Assembly (NCBI GenBank): GCA_002270295.1
Contig: NISF01000003.1
Coordinates: 62,001-126,000, forward strand
Origin: Enterobacter sp. 10-1
GTDB lineage: Bacteria > Pseudomonadota > Gammaproteobacteria > Enterobacterales > Enterobacteriaceae
Direction: 5' to 3'
DNA: 64,000 nucleotides
Positions 16,842-26,810 of the stretch are shown here, piece by piece. Under the pieces are notes generated by a model that was not told the origin of the DNA, did no database searches, and was given only the letters and a program-made list of their open reading frames with translations. Position numbers and translations under genes: made by a program. Within the stretch, counting starts at the first letter, position 1; each line of letters starts with the position of its first letter.

Positions 16842-17831
16842 ATGAATACTGAAGCCACTCAAGATCATCAAGAAGCAAACACTACGGGCACGCGTCTGCG
16901 CAATGCCCGCGAACAACTCGGGCTCAGCCAGCAAGCGGTGGCTGAGCGCTTATGCCTGAAGGTTTCCACGGTTCGTGATATCGAAGACGACAAGGCGCCA
17001 GCCGACCTCGCTTCAACCTTCCTGCGCGGCTACATCCGCTCCTATGCGCGTCTCGTGCATATTCCGGAAGAAGAACTGCTGCCGATGATGGCAAAACAGG
17101 CACCTATCCGCGCGGCGAAAGTTGCGCCGATGCAGAGCTTCTCTCTGGGCAAATGCCGTAAAAAGCGCGACGGCTGGCTGATGAGCTTCACCTGGCTGGT
17201 GCTGTTTGTGGTGATTGGCCTGAGCGGCGCCTGGTGGTGGCAAGACCATAAGGCGCAGCAGGAAGAGATTACCACAATGGCCGACCAGTCAACCGCTGAG
17301 CTGAATGCGGGCGACAGCGGCAGCCAGAACATTCCTTTAGATAACGGTGCCGATAACACGGCGCCGGACGGCGCCAACAGCGTGGCGAACAGCGCGCCTG
17401 TAGATACCTCTACCGCGCCGGCTCCGGCCCCAGCGGCGTCCGTACCGACTGCGGCGAATAATAACGCCGTCGTTGCTCCGTCTCAGGCGCAGGTCGATAC
17501 CGCGGCAGGCGCTGCGGCCCCGGCCTCTCCGCTGCCAACCGATCAGGCGAACGTGACCGCAGCCGCTGCGGCTCAGGATCTGGTCCTGAACTTCTCTGCC
17601 GACTGCTGGCTGGAAGTCAGCGATGCAACCGGTAAGAAGCTGTTCAGCGGTTTGCAACGCAAAGGCGGTAACCTGAATTTAAGCGGCCAGGCACCTTATA
17701 AGCTGAAAATCGGTGCGCCGGCTGCGGTACAGATTCAGTATCTGGGTAAACCAGTCGATTTGAGTCGTTTTATCAGAACTAACCAGGTTGCGCGTCTGAC
17801 CCTTAATGCCGAAACATCACCGGCGCAGTAA
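16842..17831 (+). CDS. rodZ: Cytoskeletal cell-shape protein RodZ
   Basis: Bitopic inner-membrane protein linking MreB to the elongasome, 329 residues. Residues ~19-80 form a Cro/CI-type helix-turn-helix that binds MreB, a basic stretch precedes one transmembrane helix (~111-130, ending in WWWQD), and a long Ala/Pro/Thr-rich periplasmic linker (~150-240) leads to a C-terminal beta domain (DUF4115). The linker is low-complexity and slightly shorter than in E. coli. A -10-like TATACT lies at 16753 in the 272-bp upstream gap. Confidence 0.95.
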   Translation: MNTEATQDHQEANTTGTRLRNAREQLGLSQQAVAERLCLKVSTVRDIEDDKAPADLASTFLRGYIRSYARLVHIPEEELLPMMAKQAPIRAAKVAPMQSFSLGKCRKKRDGWLMSFTWLVLFVVIGLSGAWWWQDHKAQQEEITTMADQSTAELNAGDSGSQNIPLDNGADNTAPDGANSVANSAPVDTSTAPAPAPAASVPTAANNNAVVAPSQAQVDTAAGAAAPASPLPTDQANVTAAAAAQDLVLNFSADCWLEVSDATGKKLFSGLQRKGGNLNLSGQAPYKLKIGAPAAVQIQYLGKPVDLSRFIRTNQVARLTLNAETSPAQ

Positions 17832-17857
17832 CAGACGGGTAACGCGGGAGATTTTTC

Positions 17858-18979
17858 ATGCATAACCAGGCTCCGATTCAACGTAGAAAATCGAAACGAA
17901 TTTACGTTGGGAATGTGCCGATTGGCGATGGCGCCCCCATCGCCGTCCAGTCGATGACCAATACGCGCACCACCGATGTGGCCGCGACCGTAAATCAAAT
18001 CAAAGCACTAGAGCGCGTTGGCGCGGACATCGTCCGCGTCTCCGTTCCGACGATGGATGCGGCGGAAGCGTTCAGGCTTATCAAACAGCAGGTCAACGTA
18101 CCGCTGGTCGCCGATATTCACTTTGACTACCGTATCGCCCTGAAAGTGGCGGAGTACGGGGTGGATTGTCTGCGTATTAACCCGGGAAACATCGGCAACG
18201 AAGAGCGTATTCGCATGGTTGTTGACTGCGCCCGTGATAAAAATATTCCTATCCGTATCGGCGTTAACGCCGGTTCGCTGGAAAAAGATCTGCAGGAAAA
18301 GTACGGCGAGCCTACGCCGCAGGCGCTGCTGGAATCAGCCATGCGCCACGTCGATCATCTCGATCGTCTGAACTTCGATCAGTTCAAGGTCAGCGTAAAG
18401 GCGTCGGATGTTTTCCTCGCGGTGGAATCCTATCGCCTGCTGGCGAAGCAGATCGATCAGCCCCTGCATCTTGGGATCACCGAAGCCGGCGGCGCCCGTA
18501 GCGGCGCGGTAAAATCGGCGATCGGCCTCGGCCTGCTGCTTAACGAAGGGATCGGCGATACGCTGCGCATTTCGCTGGCGGCGGATCCGCTTGAAGAGAT
18601 CAAGGTTGGCTTCGATATCCTGAAGTCTCTGCGCATTCGCGCTCGCGGGATTAACTTTATCGCCTGTCCAACCTGCTCGCGTCAGGAGTTTGACGTGATC
18701 GGGACCGTCAACGCGCTGGAGCAGCGGCTGGAAGATATCATTACCCCGATGGATATTTCGATCATCGGCTGCGTGGTGAATGGCCCAGGCGAAGCGCTGG
18801 TTTCGACGCTCGGCGTCACCGGCGGCAATAAGAAGAGCGGCCTGTATGAAGACGGCGTGCGTAGAGACCGGCTGGATAACGACGATATGATCGATCAGCT
18901 GGAAGCGCGTATCCGTGCGAAAGCCTCGATGCTTGATGAAGCGCGCCGTATTGACGTCCAGCAGGTTGAAGAGAAATAA
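17858..18979 (+). CDS. ispG: 4-hydroxy-3-methylbut-2-enyl diphosphate synthase (flavodoxin)
   Basis: Penultimate step of the MEP isoprenoid pathway: converts MEcPP to HMBPP using a [4Fe-4S] cluster. The protein has 373 residues with an N-terminal TIM barrel. Cluster ligands are visible in ACPTCSR (two Cys, ~270 and 273) and GCVVNGPGE (Cys ~305 plus the conserved Glu). It follows rodZ by 26 bases, suggesting co-transcription. Confidence 0.97.
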   Translation: MHNQAPIQRRKSKRIYVGNVPIGDGAPIAVQSMTNTRTTDVAATVNQIKALERVGADIVRVSVPTMDAAEAFRLIKQQVNVPLVADIHFDYRIALKVAEYGVDCLRINPGNIGNEERIRMVVDCARDKNIPIRIGVNAGSLEKDLQEKYGEPTPQALLESAMRHVDHLDRLNFDQFKVSVKASDVFLAVESYRLLAKQIDQPLHLGITEAGGARSGAVKSAIGLGLLLNEGIGDTLRISLAADPLEEIKVGFDILKSLRIRARGINFIACPTCSRQEFDVIGTVNALEQRLEDIITPMDISIIGCVVNGPGEALVSTLGVTGGNKKSGLYEDGVRRDRLDNDDMIDQLEARIRAKASMLDEARRIDVQQVEEK

Positions 18980-19014
18980 TCCGGGGCAGCGTAAGACTTC
19001 CCGTGTATGATTGG

Positions 19015-19048
19015 ACCCGCGGGCGCAACGCGCCGGGGTTCATTTTTG
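19015..19048 (+). terminator. Hairpin between ispG and hisS
   Basis: Arms GGCGC/GCGCC with an AAC loop, extended by outer ACCC/GGGT, followed by TTTTT. It lies 23 bases before the hisS start and could partially terminate read-through from ispG or act in the hisS leader. Confidence 0.6.
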
Positions 19049-19070
19049 TATATATATAAAGAGAATAAAC

Positions 19071-20345
19071 GTGGCAAAGAACATTCAAGCCATCCGTGGC
19101 ATGAACGATTATCTGCCGGGCGAGACCGCTCTCTGGCAGCGCATTGAAGGCTCACTGAAACAGGTGCTCGGTAGCTACGGTTACAGCGAAATTCGGTTGC
19201 CGATTGTAGAGCAGACCCCGTTATTCAAACGCGCGATCGGCGAAGTGACCGACGTGGTTGAAAAAGAGATGTATACCTTTGAGGACCGCAATGGCGATAG
19301 CCTGACGCTGCGTCCGGAAGGGACTGCGGGCTGCGTACGTGCCGGCATCGAGCATGGTCTTCTGTACAATCAAGAACAGCGTCTGTGGTACGTCGGTCCG
19401 ATGTTCCGCCATGAGCGTCCGCAGAAGGGCCGCTATCGCCAGTTCCATCAGATGGGGGTTGAGGTCTTTGGTCTGCAGGGGCCGGATATCGACGCCGAGC
19501 TGATTATGCTGACCGCCCGCTGGTGGCGCGAGCTGGGGATCTCTGAGCACGTTGCGCTGGAGCTGAACTCCATCGGTTCGCTGGAAGCGCGCGCCAGCTA
19601 TCGCGATGCGCTGGTCGCCTATCTTGAGCAGTTTAAAGATAAGCTCGACGAAGACTGCAAACGCCGCATGTACACTAACCCGCTGCGCGTTCTGGACTCT
19701 AAGAACCCGGAAGTGCAGGCGTTGCTGAACGATGCGCCGGCGCTGGGCGACTACCTGGATGAAGAGTCCAAACAGCACTTTGCCGGCCTGTGCGCGCTGT
19801 TAGACGCCGCGGGCATCGCCTATACCGTTAACCAGCGTCTGGTGCGCGGGCTTGATTACTATAACCGCACCGTGTTTGAGTGGGTAACCACCAGCCTCGG
19901 CTCGCAGGGTACCGTCTGTGCCGGCGGCCGCTATGACGGTCTGGTCGAACAGCTGGGCGGGCGCGCAACGCCGGGAGTCGGCTTTGCGATGGGGCTGGAA
20001 CGTCTTGTTTTACTGGTCCAGGCCGTTAATCCGGAATTTAAAGCCGATCCTGTTGTCGATATATACCTGGTAGCCTCCGGAACCGATACCCAGTCCGCAG
20101 CAATGCGTCTGGCTGAGCGGGTTCGCGATGAGCTGCCCGGCGTTAAGCTGATGACCAACCACGGCGGCGGCAACTTTAAGAAACAGTTTGGCCGTGCTGA
20201 TAAATGGGGCGCTCGCATAGCTCTTGTGGTCGGTGAATCAGAAATTGCTGACGGAAACGTGGTAGTGAAGGATTTACGCTCAGGTGAGCAAACTACCGTA
20301 ACGCAGGATAGCGTTGCCGCGCATTTGCGCACACTTCTGGGTTAA
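19071..20345 (+). CDS. hisS: Histidyl-tRNA synthetase
   Basis: Class II aminoacyl-tRNA synthetase, 424 residues. The GTG start (read [13 protein letters not shown]) is chosen over the longer open frame because it gives the exact family N-terminus and length. Motif 2 is [16 protein letters not shown]; the HisA signature [12 protein letters not shown] and the Gly-rich [11 protein letters not shown] are intact; the C-terminal anticodon-binding domain starts at about residue 330. It is followed closely by yfgM. Confidence 0.97.
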   Translation: MAKNIQAIRGMNDYLPGETALWQRIEGSLKQVLGSYGYSEIRLPIVEQTPLFKRAIGEVTDVVEKEMYTFEDRNGDSLTLRPEGTAGCVRAGIEHGLLYNQEQRLWYVGPMFRHERPQKGRYRQFHQMGVEVFGLQGPDIDAELIMLTARWWRELGISEHVALELNSIGSLEARASYRDALVAYLEQFKDKLDEDCKRRMYTNPLRVLDSKNPEVQALLNDAPALGDYLDEESKQHFAGLCALLDAAGIAYTVNQRLVRGLDYYNRTVFEWVTTSLGSQGTVCAGGRYDGLVEQLGGRATPGVGFAMGLERLVLLVQAVNPEFKADPVVDIYLVASGTDTQSAAMRLAERVRDELPGVKLMTNHGGGNFKKQFGRADKWGARIALVVGESEIADGNVVVKDLRSGEQTTVTQDSVAAHLRTLLG

Positions 20346-20379
20346 TCTCCCGGGAATCATTAGTCAGGAGAAGGACTGC

Positions 20380-21000
20380 GTGGAAACGTATAACAACGAA
20401 AACGATCAGGTCGATGCGCTGAAGCGCTTCTTTGCCGAAAATGGCAAAGCGCTGGCCGTTGGGGTGATTTTAGGGATTGGGGCGCTGGTTGGCTGGCGCT
20501 ACTGGAATTCTCATCAGCAGGATACGGCCAGAGACTCCTCTTTAGCCTATGAGAATGCTATTTCCGCGCTTAAATCGGATAAGCCCGAAGCGCTGACTTC
20601 GGCGCAAAAGTTCGCCGCTGATAGCAAAAATGCCTACGGTGCGTTTGCCTCCCTGGAGCTGGCGCAGCGCTTTGTTGATAAAAACGATCTGCAGAACGCT
20701 GAAAAGCAGCTCCAGCAGGGATTAGCCGCCGCGCCGGATGATAATCTGAAGTCGGTTATCAATATGCGTCTTGCTCGCGTGCAGCTGCAGCTGAAAAATC
20801 CTGATGCGGCGCTGAAAACCCTTGAGGGGATTAAAGGCGAAGGCTGGACCGCGATTGTTGCCGATCTCCGCGGTGAGATTCTGCTGGATAAAGGCGACAA
20901 GCAGGGCGCTCGCGCGGCGTGGGAAGCGGGCGTGAAAAGCGATGCTTCACCGGCGCTCAGCGAAATGATGCGTATGAAAATAAATAATTTGTCCATCTGA
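20380..21000 (+). CDS. yfgM: Ancillary SecYEG translocon subunit YfgM
   Basis: Single-pass inner-membrane protein that associates with SecYEG and PpiD and hands translocated proteins to periplasmic chaperones. The GTG start is chosen because AGGAG lies nine bases upstream and it yields 206 residues, the family length; an in-frame ATG further upstream overlaps hisS and has no support. The transmembrane helix is at ~24-41; the periplasmic part is TPR-like with a repeating ELAQRF/LQQGLA/LARVQLQ pattern. Ten bases separate it from bamB. Confidence 0.95.
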   Translation: METYNNENDQVDALKRFFAENGKALAVGVILGIGALVGWRYWNSHQQDTARDSSLAYENAISALKSDKPEALTSAQKFAADSKNAYGAFASLELAQRFVDKNDLQNAEKQLQQGLAAAPDDNLKSVINMRLARVQLQLKNPDAALKTLEGIKGEGWTAIVADLRGEILLDKGDKQGARAAWEAGVKSDASPALSEMMRMKINNLSI

Positions 21001-21010
21001 GAGGGACTCG

Positions 21011-22189
21011 ATGCAATTGCGTAAATTACTTTTGCCAGGGCTGCTTTCCGTTACCTTATTAAGCGGTTGTTCGTTGTTTAACAGCGAAGAAGATGTGGTG
21101 AAAATGTCGCCACTGCCGACGGTGGAAAATCAGTTTACGCCGTCCACGTCCTGGAGCACCTCTGTTGGCGATGGTATCGGCGAATTTTACTCTAACCTCC
21201 ATCCTGCCTTTGCCGATGGCGTCGTGTACGCGGCCGACCGTAAAGGCACCGTTAAAGCGCTGGGCGCTGACGACGGGAAAGAGGTTTGGTCGGTGAACCT
21301 GGCCGAGAAAGACGGCTGGTTCTCCCGCACGCCTGCGCTGCTCTCCGGCGGCGTCACCGTCTCCGGCGGTCACGTCTATATCGGCAGTGAAAAAGCGCAG
21401 CTGTTTGCCCTGAATACCAGCGACGGTACCGTGGCATGGCAGACCCGCGTGGCGGGTGAAGCGATTTCTCGTCCGGTGGTCAGCGACGGCATGGTGCTGG
21501 TGCACACCAGCAACGGCCAGCTGCAGGCGCTGAACGAAGCCGACGGCGCGGTGAAGTGGACCGTCAACCTGGATATGCCGGCGCTTTCTCTGCGCGGTGA
21601 ATCCGCACCGGCGACCGCTTACGGCGCGGCCATCGTTGGCGGCGATAACGGTCGCGTTAGCGCGGTACTGATGCAGCAGGGTCAGATCATCTGGCAGCAG
21701 CGCATCTCTCAGGCCACTGGCCCGACTGAAATCGATCGCCTGAACGACGTTGATACTACTCCGGTTATCGTCAACGGCGTGGTGTATACGCTGGCTTACA
21801 ACGGCAACCTGACCGCGCTGGATCTGCGCAGCGGCCAGATCATGTGGAAACGCGAGCTTGGCTCGGTGAACGACTTTATCGTCGACGGCAATCGTATCTA
21901 TCTGGTCGATCAGAACGATCGCCTGCTGGCGCTGACCACCGAAGGTGGCGTAACGCTGTGGACGCAAAGCGATTTACTGCATCGTCTGCTGACCGCTCCG
22001 GTGTTGTATAATGGTAATCTGGTCGTCGGCGATAGCGAAGGCTATATGCACTGGGTGAACCCGGAAGATGGGCACTTTGTCGCTCAGCAGAAGGTCGACA
22101 GCTCCGGCTTCCGTACTGACCCGATCGTGGCTGACGGTCGCCTGCTTATCCAGGCAACGGACGGTACGCTGTACTCGATTACGCGTTAA
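21011..22189 (+). CDS. bamB: Outer-membrane assembly lipoprotein BamB
   Basis: Eight-bladed beta-propeller lipoprotein of the BAM complex, 392 residues as in E. coli. The signal peptide ends in the lipobox LSGC (Cys20) with Ser at +2, so it is sorted to the outer membrane. PQQ-like blade repeats (V..L.A.DG...W) recur through the chain. It is the last gene of the hisS-yfgM-bamB run and is followed by a strong terminator before der. Confidence 0.97.
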   Translation: MQLRKLLLPGLLSVTLLSGCSLFNSEEDVVKMSPLPTVENQFTPSTSWSTSVGDGIGEFYSNLHPAFADGVVYAADRKGTVKALGADDGKEVWSVNLAEKDGWFSRTPALLSGGVTVSGGHVYIGSEKAQLFALNTSDGTVAWQTRVAGEAISRPVVSDGMVLVHTSNGQLQALNEADGAVKWTVNLDMPALSLRGESAPATAYGAAIVGGDNGRVSAVLMQQGQIIWQQRISQATGPTEIDRLNDVDTTPVIVNGVVYTLAYNGNLTALDLRSGQIMWKRELGSVNDFIVDGNRIYLVDQNDRLLALTTEGGVTLWTQSDLLHRLLTAPVLYNGNLVVGDSEGYMHWVNPEDGHFVAQQKVDSSGFRTDPIVADGRLLIQATDGTLYSITR

Positions 22190-22210
22190 GTTGCGCGGTA
22201 GTCAGGATTG

Positions 22211-22251
22211 AGAAACGGCCCCTGGTATACAGGGGCCGTTTTCCTGTTTTT
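22211..22251 (+). terminator. Intrinsic terminator after bamB
   Basis: Stem AAACGGCCCCTG/CAGGGGCCGTTT with a 4-base loop, followed by TTCCTGTTTTT. Confidence 0.88.
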
Positions 22252-22303
22252 AAAAGCGTCTTGAAAAACGACGCTGCATAGTGATTTGTATGAGGCATTT
22301 AAC

Positions 22304-23782
22304 ATGATACCTGTGGTCGCGCTTGTCGGGCGCCCTAACGTTGGAAAATCCACGCTCTTCAACCGCCTGACCCGCACTCGTGATGCGCTGGTCGCGGATT
22401 TTCCGGGGCTGACTCGTGACCGTAAGTACGGTCGTGCTGAAGTAGAAGGACGTGAATTTATCTGTATTGATACCGGCGGTATCGATGGCACGGAAGACGG
22501 CGTTGAAACACGCATGGCTGAACAATCGCTGCTGGCGATTGAAGAAGCGGACGTGGTGCTGTTTATGGTTGATGCGCGCGCCGGCCTGATGCCTGCAGAT
22601 ACGGCGATCGCCAAGCACCTCCGCTCTCGTGAGAAGCCAACCTTCCTGGTGGCGAACAAAACTGACGGCATCGATGCCGACCAGGCCATTGCCGACTTCT
22701 GGACGCTGGGCCTCGGTGACATCCACCCGATCGCCGCCTCGCACGGTCGCGGCGTGACCAGCCTGCTGGAGCACGTGCTGTTGCCGTGGGCGGAAGAGAT
22801 CGATCCGTCGGAAGAAGTCGATGAAGACGCGGCATACTGGGCGCAGTTTGAAGCTGAGCAGAACGGCGAAGCGCCGGAAGAGCCGGAGGATGACTTTAAT
22901 CCCCAGGACCTGCCGATTAAGCTGGCTATCGTTGGTCGTCCAAACGTCGGTAAGTCAACGCTGACTAACCGTATTCTCGGTGAAGATCGCGTCGTGGTCT
23001 ACGACATGCCGGGCACCACCCGCGACAGCATTTACATTCCGATGCAGCGCGATGAGCGCGAATACGTGCTGATTGATACCGCGGGCGTACGTAAGCGCGG
23101 TAAAATTACCGATGTTGTAGAAAAGTTCTCGGTTATCAAAACGCTGCAGGCGATCGAAGACGCCAACGTGGTGCTGCTGGTTATCGATGCGCGGGAAGGT
23201 ATTTCCGATCAGGATCTCTCCCTGCTGGGCTTTATCCTCAACAGCGGCCGCTCGCTGGTGATCGTCGTCAACAAGTGGGACGGCCTGAGCCAGGAAGTCA
23301 GAGAGCAGGTGAAAGAGACCCTCGATTTCCGTCTGGGCTTTATCGATTTCGCCCGCGTACACTTTATCTCTGCCCTGCACGGCAGCGGCGTCGGCAACCT
23401 GTTTGAATCGGTACGCGAAGCCTATGATAGCGCCACCCGTCGCGTGAGCACGGCGATGCTGACCCGCATTATGACCATGGCAGCGGAAGACCATCAGCCG
23501 CCGCTGGTACGCGGCCGTCGCGTGAAGCTGAAATATGCCCACGCCGGTGGTTATAACCCGCCGATCGTGGTGATCCACGGCAACCAGGTTAAAGACCTGC
23601 CGGACTCCTACAAACGCTATCTGATGAACTACTTCCGCAAATCGCTGGAAGTTATGGGTACGCCGATCCGTATCCAGTTCAAAGAGGGCGAGAACCCGTT
23701 TGCCAACAAACGCAATACCCTGACGCCGAACCAGATGCGTAAGCGTAAGCGCTTGATTAAGCACATCAAGAAAGGAAAGTAA
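22304..23782 (+). CDS. der: Ribosome assembly GTPase Der (EngA)
   Basis: Essential GTPase with two tandem G domains, needed for 50S subunit maturation. The start MIPVVALVG is six codons inside the open frame and gives 492 residues. Walker A motifs GRPNVGKST occur at ~8-16 and ~210-218, separated by an acidic linker (~165-200); the C-terminal KH-like domain ends in a Lys/Arg-rich tail. The two G4 motifs are ANKTD and VNKWD. Confidence 0.97.
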   Translation: MIPVVALVGRPNVGKSTLFNRLTRTRDALVADFPGLTRDRKYGRAEVEGREFICIDTGGIDGTEDGVETRMAEQSLLAIEEADVVLFMVDARAGLMPADTAIAKHLRSREKPTFLVANKTDGIDADQAIADFWTLGLGDIHPIAASHGRGVTSLLEHVLLPWAEEIDPSEEVDEDAAYWAQFEAEQNGEAPEEPEDDFNPQDLPIKLAIVGRPNVGKSTLTNRILGEDRVVVYDMPGTTRDSIYIPMQRDEREYVLIDTAGVRKRGKITDVVEKFSVIKTLQAIEDANVVLLVIDAREGISDQDLSLLGFILNSGRSLVIVVNKWDGLSQEVREQVKETLDFRLGFIDFARVHFISALHGSGVGNLFESVREAYDSATRRVSTAMLTRIMTMAAEDHQPPLVRGRRVKLKYAHAGGYNPPIVVIHGNQVKDLPDSYKRYLMNYFRKSLEVMGTPIRIQFKEGENPFANKRNTLTPNQMRKRKRLIKHIKKGK

Positions 23783-23788
23783 GAGATA

Positions 23789-23812
23789 AACCCGCCGCTG
23801 GCGGGTTTTTTT
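23789..23812 (+). terminator. Intrinsic terminator after der
   Basis: Stem AACCCGC/GCGGGTT with a short loop and a run of seven T, six bases after the der stop. Confidence 0.88.
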
Positions 23813-23915
23813 ATTGCCGCAGAGCGCAGCATTCACCGCGCAATCTACCCGGCGTTCCGCCATAATTCCCTTATTATTTCAGCGGATTATTTTGTGCTAA
23901 CGGGAGTGGGGAACG

Positions 23916-25007
23916 ATGCAGGCAGGATTTATTGGGCTGGGCGCGGTGGTGGAGACGGCCTGGCTGCCGGCGTTGAAAAATCTGGCGATACCGCTAGCGG
24001 CGTGCTGGGGTTTTGATAGCAATCCTCAACGGATGCCTGAGGGCGTCAGCCGCTGTGACTCGCTGGCCGCGCTGCTGGCAAAGCCGCTGGACATCCTGTT
24101 TATTACCACCGCCTCATTGCAGCATCTTCCGGTTCTGGAAGCTGCGCTCGCCTCATCCTGCCCGCGAATTGTGGTGGAAAAACCGATCGTCGCCACTCTG
24201 CAACAGATTACGCGCCTGCGCTCGCTGCTGCGTGCGCCAGAAAACGCCCGTCGGGTGCTGGCGCTGGACCACTGGATGGCGCGTGACGGAGCGCTGAAGC
24301 TGGCGCTGGGCCAGCTGGATGCCCGCTGGCAGTCGGGGAGTGGGGCGCAGGGCGACCGTCCGCTGCTCTTCGCGCCGCAGGATATTGCGCGTATTGACGG
24401 TTTTCTCCAGGAGCCCAGCGGGTTTGACGAACGGGGCGACCCGGTAGCGCTGAATTTTGCGACCGGCAGGCCGGATACGCGCCAGCTGCGCCATCCCGAC
24501 GGCGTGATCCTTGATATTGGAACCCATGTGCTGGCGATGCTGCGGGAAACGATCCGCTACTGCGGCGGCGACGACCGAATTCACCTTGCGGTACGGCAGG
24601 TGAAAGATCGCCTGGGCCAGGCGATTGCGCCCTGCGATACGCATACCGCGGAAGGGGAGGCGCATCTGCAGGGGGAGCTGAGCGGAGTCCCGCTCAATAT
24701 CTGGCTCAATAAGTATGCCGGCCCGGCGGGAGGGCAGAAGGGCATGCGGATAGCGCTGCGCGACGGACGGATTATCAACCTCGATCGCCGCGAGAATAGC
24801 GAAGTGGTTGAGCTCGTTGCCGGCGAGCAGGTGCTGCGCTGGCGACGGACCGGGGCGATCTACGAGCACTGCCTGGGGGAACACATTCTCGGGGAGGGCA
24901 GCCTGTTCGCGCGCGCCCCCGATGAAGTCGCCAGACTGACCCGGCGGCGCATCGACGAAGTGGCTCTGCTGCTGCAGCTTCAACAGCAGATACGCGGGCC
25001 GCACTGA
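23916..25007 (+). CDS. Gfo/Idh/MocA family NAD(P)-dependent oxidoreductase
   Basis: A 363-residue protein with an N-terminal Rossmann fold (MQAGFIGLGAVVETAWLPAL, a degenerate G-x-G-x-x) and the family EKP motif (VVEKPIVAT, ~87-95); the C-terminal half is the substrate-binding domain. LALDHWMARDG (~112-122) is near the usual catalytic region. The substrate is not identifiable; a sugar or a polyol derivative is typical for the family. It stands alone between der and yfgJ, with no adjacent transporter or kinase. It looks intact. Confidence 0.82.
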   Translation: MQAGFIGLGAVVETAWLPALKNLAIPLAACWGFDSNPQRMPEGVSRCDSLAALLAKPLDILFITTASLQHLPVLEAALASSCPRIVVEKPIVATLQQITRLRSLLRAPENARRVLALDHWMARDGALKLALGQLDARWQSGSGAQGDRPLLFAPQDIARIDGFLQEPSGFDERGDPVALNFATGRPDTRQLRHPDGVILDIGTHVLAMLRETIRYCGGDDRIHLAVRQVKDRLGQAIAPCDTHTAEGEAHLQGELSGVPLNIWLNKYAGPAGGQKGMRIALRDGRIINLDRRENSEVVELVAGEQVLRWRRTGAIYEHCLGEHILGEGSLFARAPDEVARLTRRRIDEVALLLQLQQQIRGPH

Positions 25008-25056
25008 AAGAGTATCGTGGTAAGCTGAGCTGACCCAAATATCGTAAGGAATGACT

Positions 25057-25281
25057 ATGCAACCTGATTGCCCTCTCTGCCACGCACCGCTGGAGGTGCA
25101 GGCCGGCAGCGCGCGCTGCGCGCACTGCGAAAAAGAGTTTACTCTGCAGGCCCGCTGCCCGGATTGCCACCGGCCGCTGGAGGTATTAAAAGCCTGCGGG
25201 GCGATCGACTATTTTTGCCAGCACGGGCACGGGTTGATTTCGAAGAAGCGCGTTGAGTTCGCGCTGCCTGACCAGGCGTAG
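25057..25281 (+). CDS. yfgJ: Zinc-ribbon protein YfgJ
   Basis: Small protein of 74 residues with tandem zinc-ribbon cysteine pairs: Cys5/Cys8, Cys21/Cys24, Cys34/Cys37, then Cys47, Cys54, His56 and His58. The ATG at 25057 is preferred to the one six bases earlier because AAGGA abuts that codon but is spaced six bases from this one. Function unknown; DUF1407/YfgJ family. Its TAG stop directly abuts the convergent xseA stop, with no terminator between. Confidence 0.88.
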   Translation: MQPDCPLCHAPLEVQAGSARCAHCEKEFTLQARCPDCHRPLEVLKACGAIDYFCQHGHGLISKKRVEFALPDQA

Positions 25282-26652
25282 CTATTTTTTCTTCGCGCGC
25301 GCTTTTTTGACGGGAGTGATAGTTTTCACTTCGCTTTCGACCCAGCCGTCATTTAAGCGGGTAGTCAGCAGATCGCCCGCCTTCACCTGTTTTGTTTGCT
25401 TCAGGACGCTTCCGTCGCTGGCGGAGGTGACGCTATAGCCGCGGGCGAGGGTCGCCAGCGGGCTGACGGCTTCCAGATGTGTCACCGTATTGCCGAAACG
25501 CTCGCGCTGTTCGCTTAAGCGCGCGCGGATGCTCTCGGCGAGACGATACTCCAGCTGCTGGATATGCGACTGGCTGCGATGAATACGCGGCTGCGGATTG
25601 TGCGCGTTCAGGCGCTGCAGGGCGCGCTGCTGGCGCTGATCGGCGCGCTTCATCTGCGTATCAAGGGCCAGACGCATCCGCTGGCGCAGCCGCTCAAGCG
25701 CCGTCTGCTGACGCACTAAGCGCAGCTGCGGATGCTGCTGCTGCAGGCGGTGGAAAAGCTGGGTAAACCGGCGATGGCGGTTAGCGAGGAAATAGTCCAT
25801 CGCCATTTCCAGACGCTGCTGCCCGGACTGCAGCTGGCGCAGCAGCTCCTGCTGGTTGCGGCTGACGATCTCGGCCGCCGCAGAGGGCGTAGGTGCCCGC
25901 AGGTCGGCGACAAAATCGGCAATCGTCACGTCGGTTTCATGGCCGACGGCGCTAACGACCGGAATGCGGCTGGCAAAAATCGCCCGCACCACCCGCTCAT
26001 CGTTAAAGCTCCACAAATCTTCCAGCGAACCGCCGCCGCGGCCGACGATCAGCACGTCGCACTCCTGGCGCTGGTTGGCTAACGCTATGGCGCGTACGAT
26101 TTGCCCCGGCGCGTCGTCACCCTGAACCGCCGTCGGATAAATGATCACCGGCAGAGAGGGATCGCGGCGTTTGAGGACCTGCAAAATATCGTGCAGCGCG
26201 GCGCCGGTTTTAGAGGTAATCACCCCCAAGCAGTGGGCCGGGGAGGGGAGCGCCTGCTTGTGCTGCTGGTCGAACAGACCTTCTGCCGCAAGCTGCGCTT
26301 TCAGCTGTTCGTACTTCTGCTGCAGCAGCCCTTCACCGGCGGGCTGCATGCTTTCGACGATGATCTGATAGTCGCCGCGCGGCTCATACAGCGTGATATT
26401 GGCGCGCACCAGCACCTGCTGCCCGTGCTGCGGGCGGAAGGTAACGCGGCGGTTGCTGTTGCGGAACATCGCACAGCGCACCTGGGCGTTATCGTCTTTT
26501 AAGGTGAAGTACCAGTGGCCGGAAGAGGGCTGGCTGAAATTAGAGATCTCGCCGCTGATCCAGACCTGGCCCATTTCCTGTTCCAGCAGCAGGCGAACCG
26601 TCTGGTTTAGGCGGCTGACCGTAAAAATTGCGGGGGATTGAGATGGCAACAT
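25282..26652 (-). CDS. xseA: Exodeoxyribonuclease VII large subunit
   Basis: Catalytic subunit of the ATP-independent single-strand nuclease ExoVII, 456 residues. Order: N-terminal OB fold (~20-110, starting [11 protein letters not shown]), catalytic domain with GAALHDIL, the Gly-rich [16 protein letters not shown] (~235) and [13 protein letters not shown] (~262), then a long coiled coil (~280-390) rich in Gln/Arg, and a Lys-rich tail. It is divergent from guaB. Confidence 0.97.
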   Translation of the reverse strand: MLPSQSPAIFTVSRLNQTVRLLLEQEMGQVWISGEISNFSQPSSGHWYFTLKDDNAQVRCAMFRNSNRRVTFRPQHGQQVLVRANITLYEPRGDYQIIVESMQPAGEGLLQQKYEQLKAQLAAEGLFDQQHKQALPSPAHCLGVITSKTGAALHDILQVLKRRDPSLPVIIYPTAVQGDDAPGQIVRAIALANQRQECDVLIVGRGGGSLEDLWSFNDERVVRAIFASRIPVVSAVGHETDVTIADFVADLRAPTPSAAAEIVSRNQQELLRQLQSGQQRLEMAMDYFLANRHRRFTQLFHRLQQQHPQLRLVRQQTALERLRQRMRLALDTQMKRADQRQQRALQRLNAHNPQPRIHRSQSHIQQLEYRLAESIRARLSEQRERFGNTVTHLEAVSPLATLARGYSVTSASDGSVLKQTKQVKAGDLLTTRLNDGWVESEVKTITPVKKARAKKK

Positions 26653-26744
26653 GTGAGCAAGATCAAACTTTAAATCAGCAGGTTAATCAGTCGATAGTAA
26701 CCTGCTGGGAGGCGATCGCAAGTATTATTTGCAAAAAAGGGTAG

Positions 26745-26770
26745 ATGCAATCGGTTACGCTCTGTATAAT
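26745..26770 (+). promoter_or_regulatory. guaBA promoter with PurR-type operator
   Basis: Consensus -10 TATAAT at 26765-26770. The 16-mer at 26745-26760 (ATGCAATCGGTTACGC) matches the PurR operator ACGCAAACGTTTGCGT at 11 positions and covers the -35 to -10 spacer, so binding would block RNA polymerase. PurR control of guaBA is established in E. coli. Confidence 0.75.
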
Positions 26771-26810
26771 GCCACGGCAATATTTATCCACCCTGGTCGA
26801 GATATTGCCC

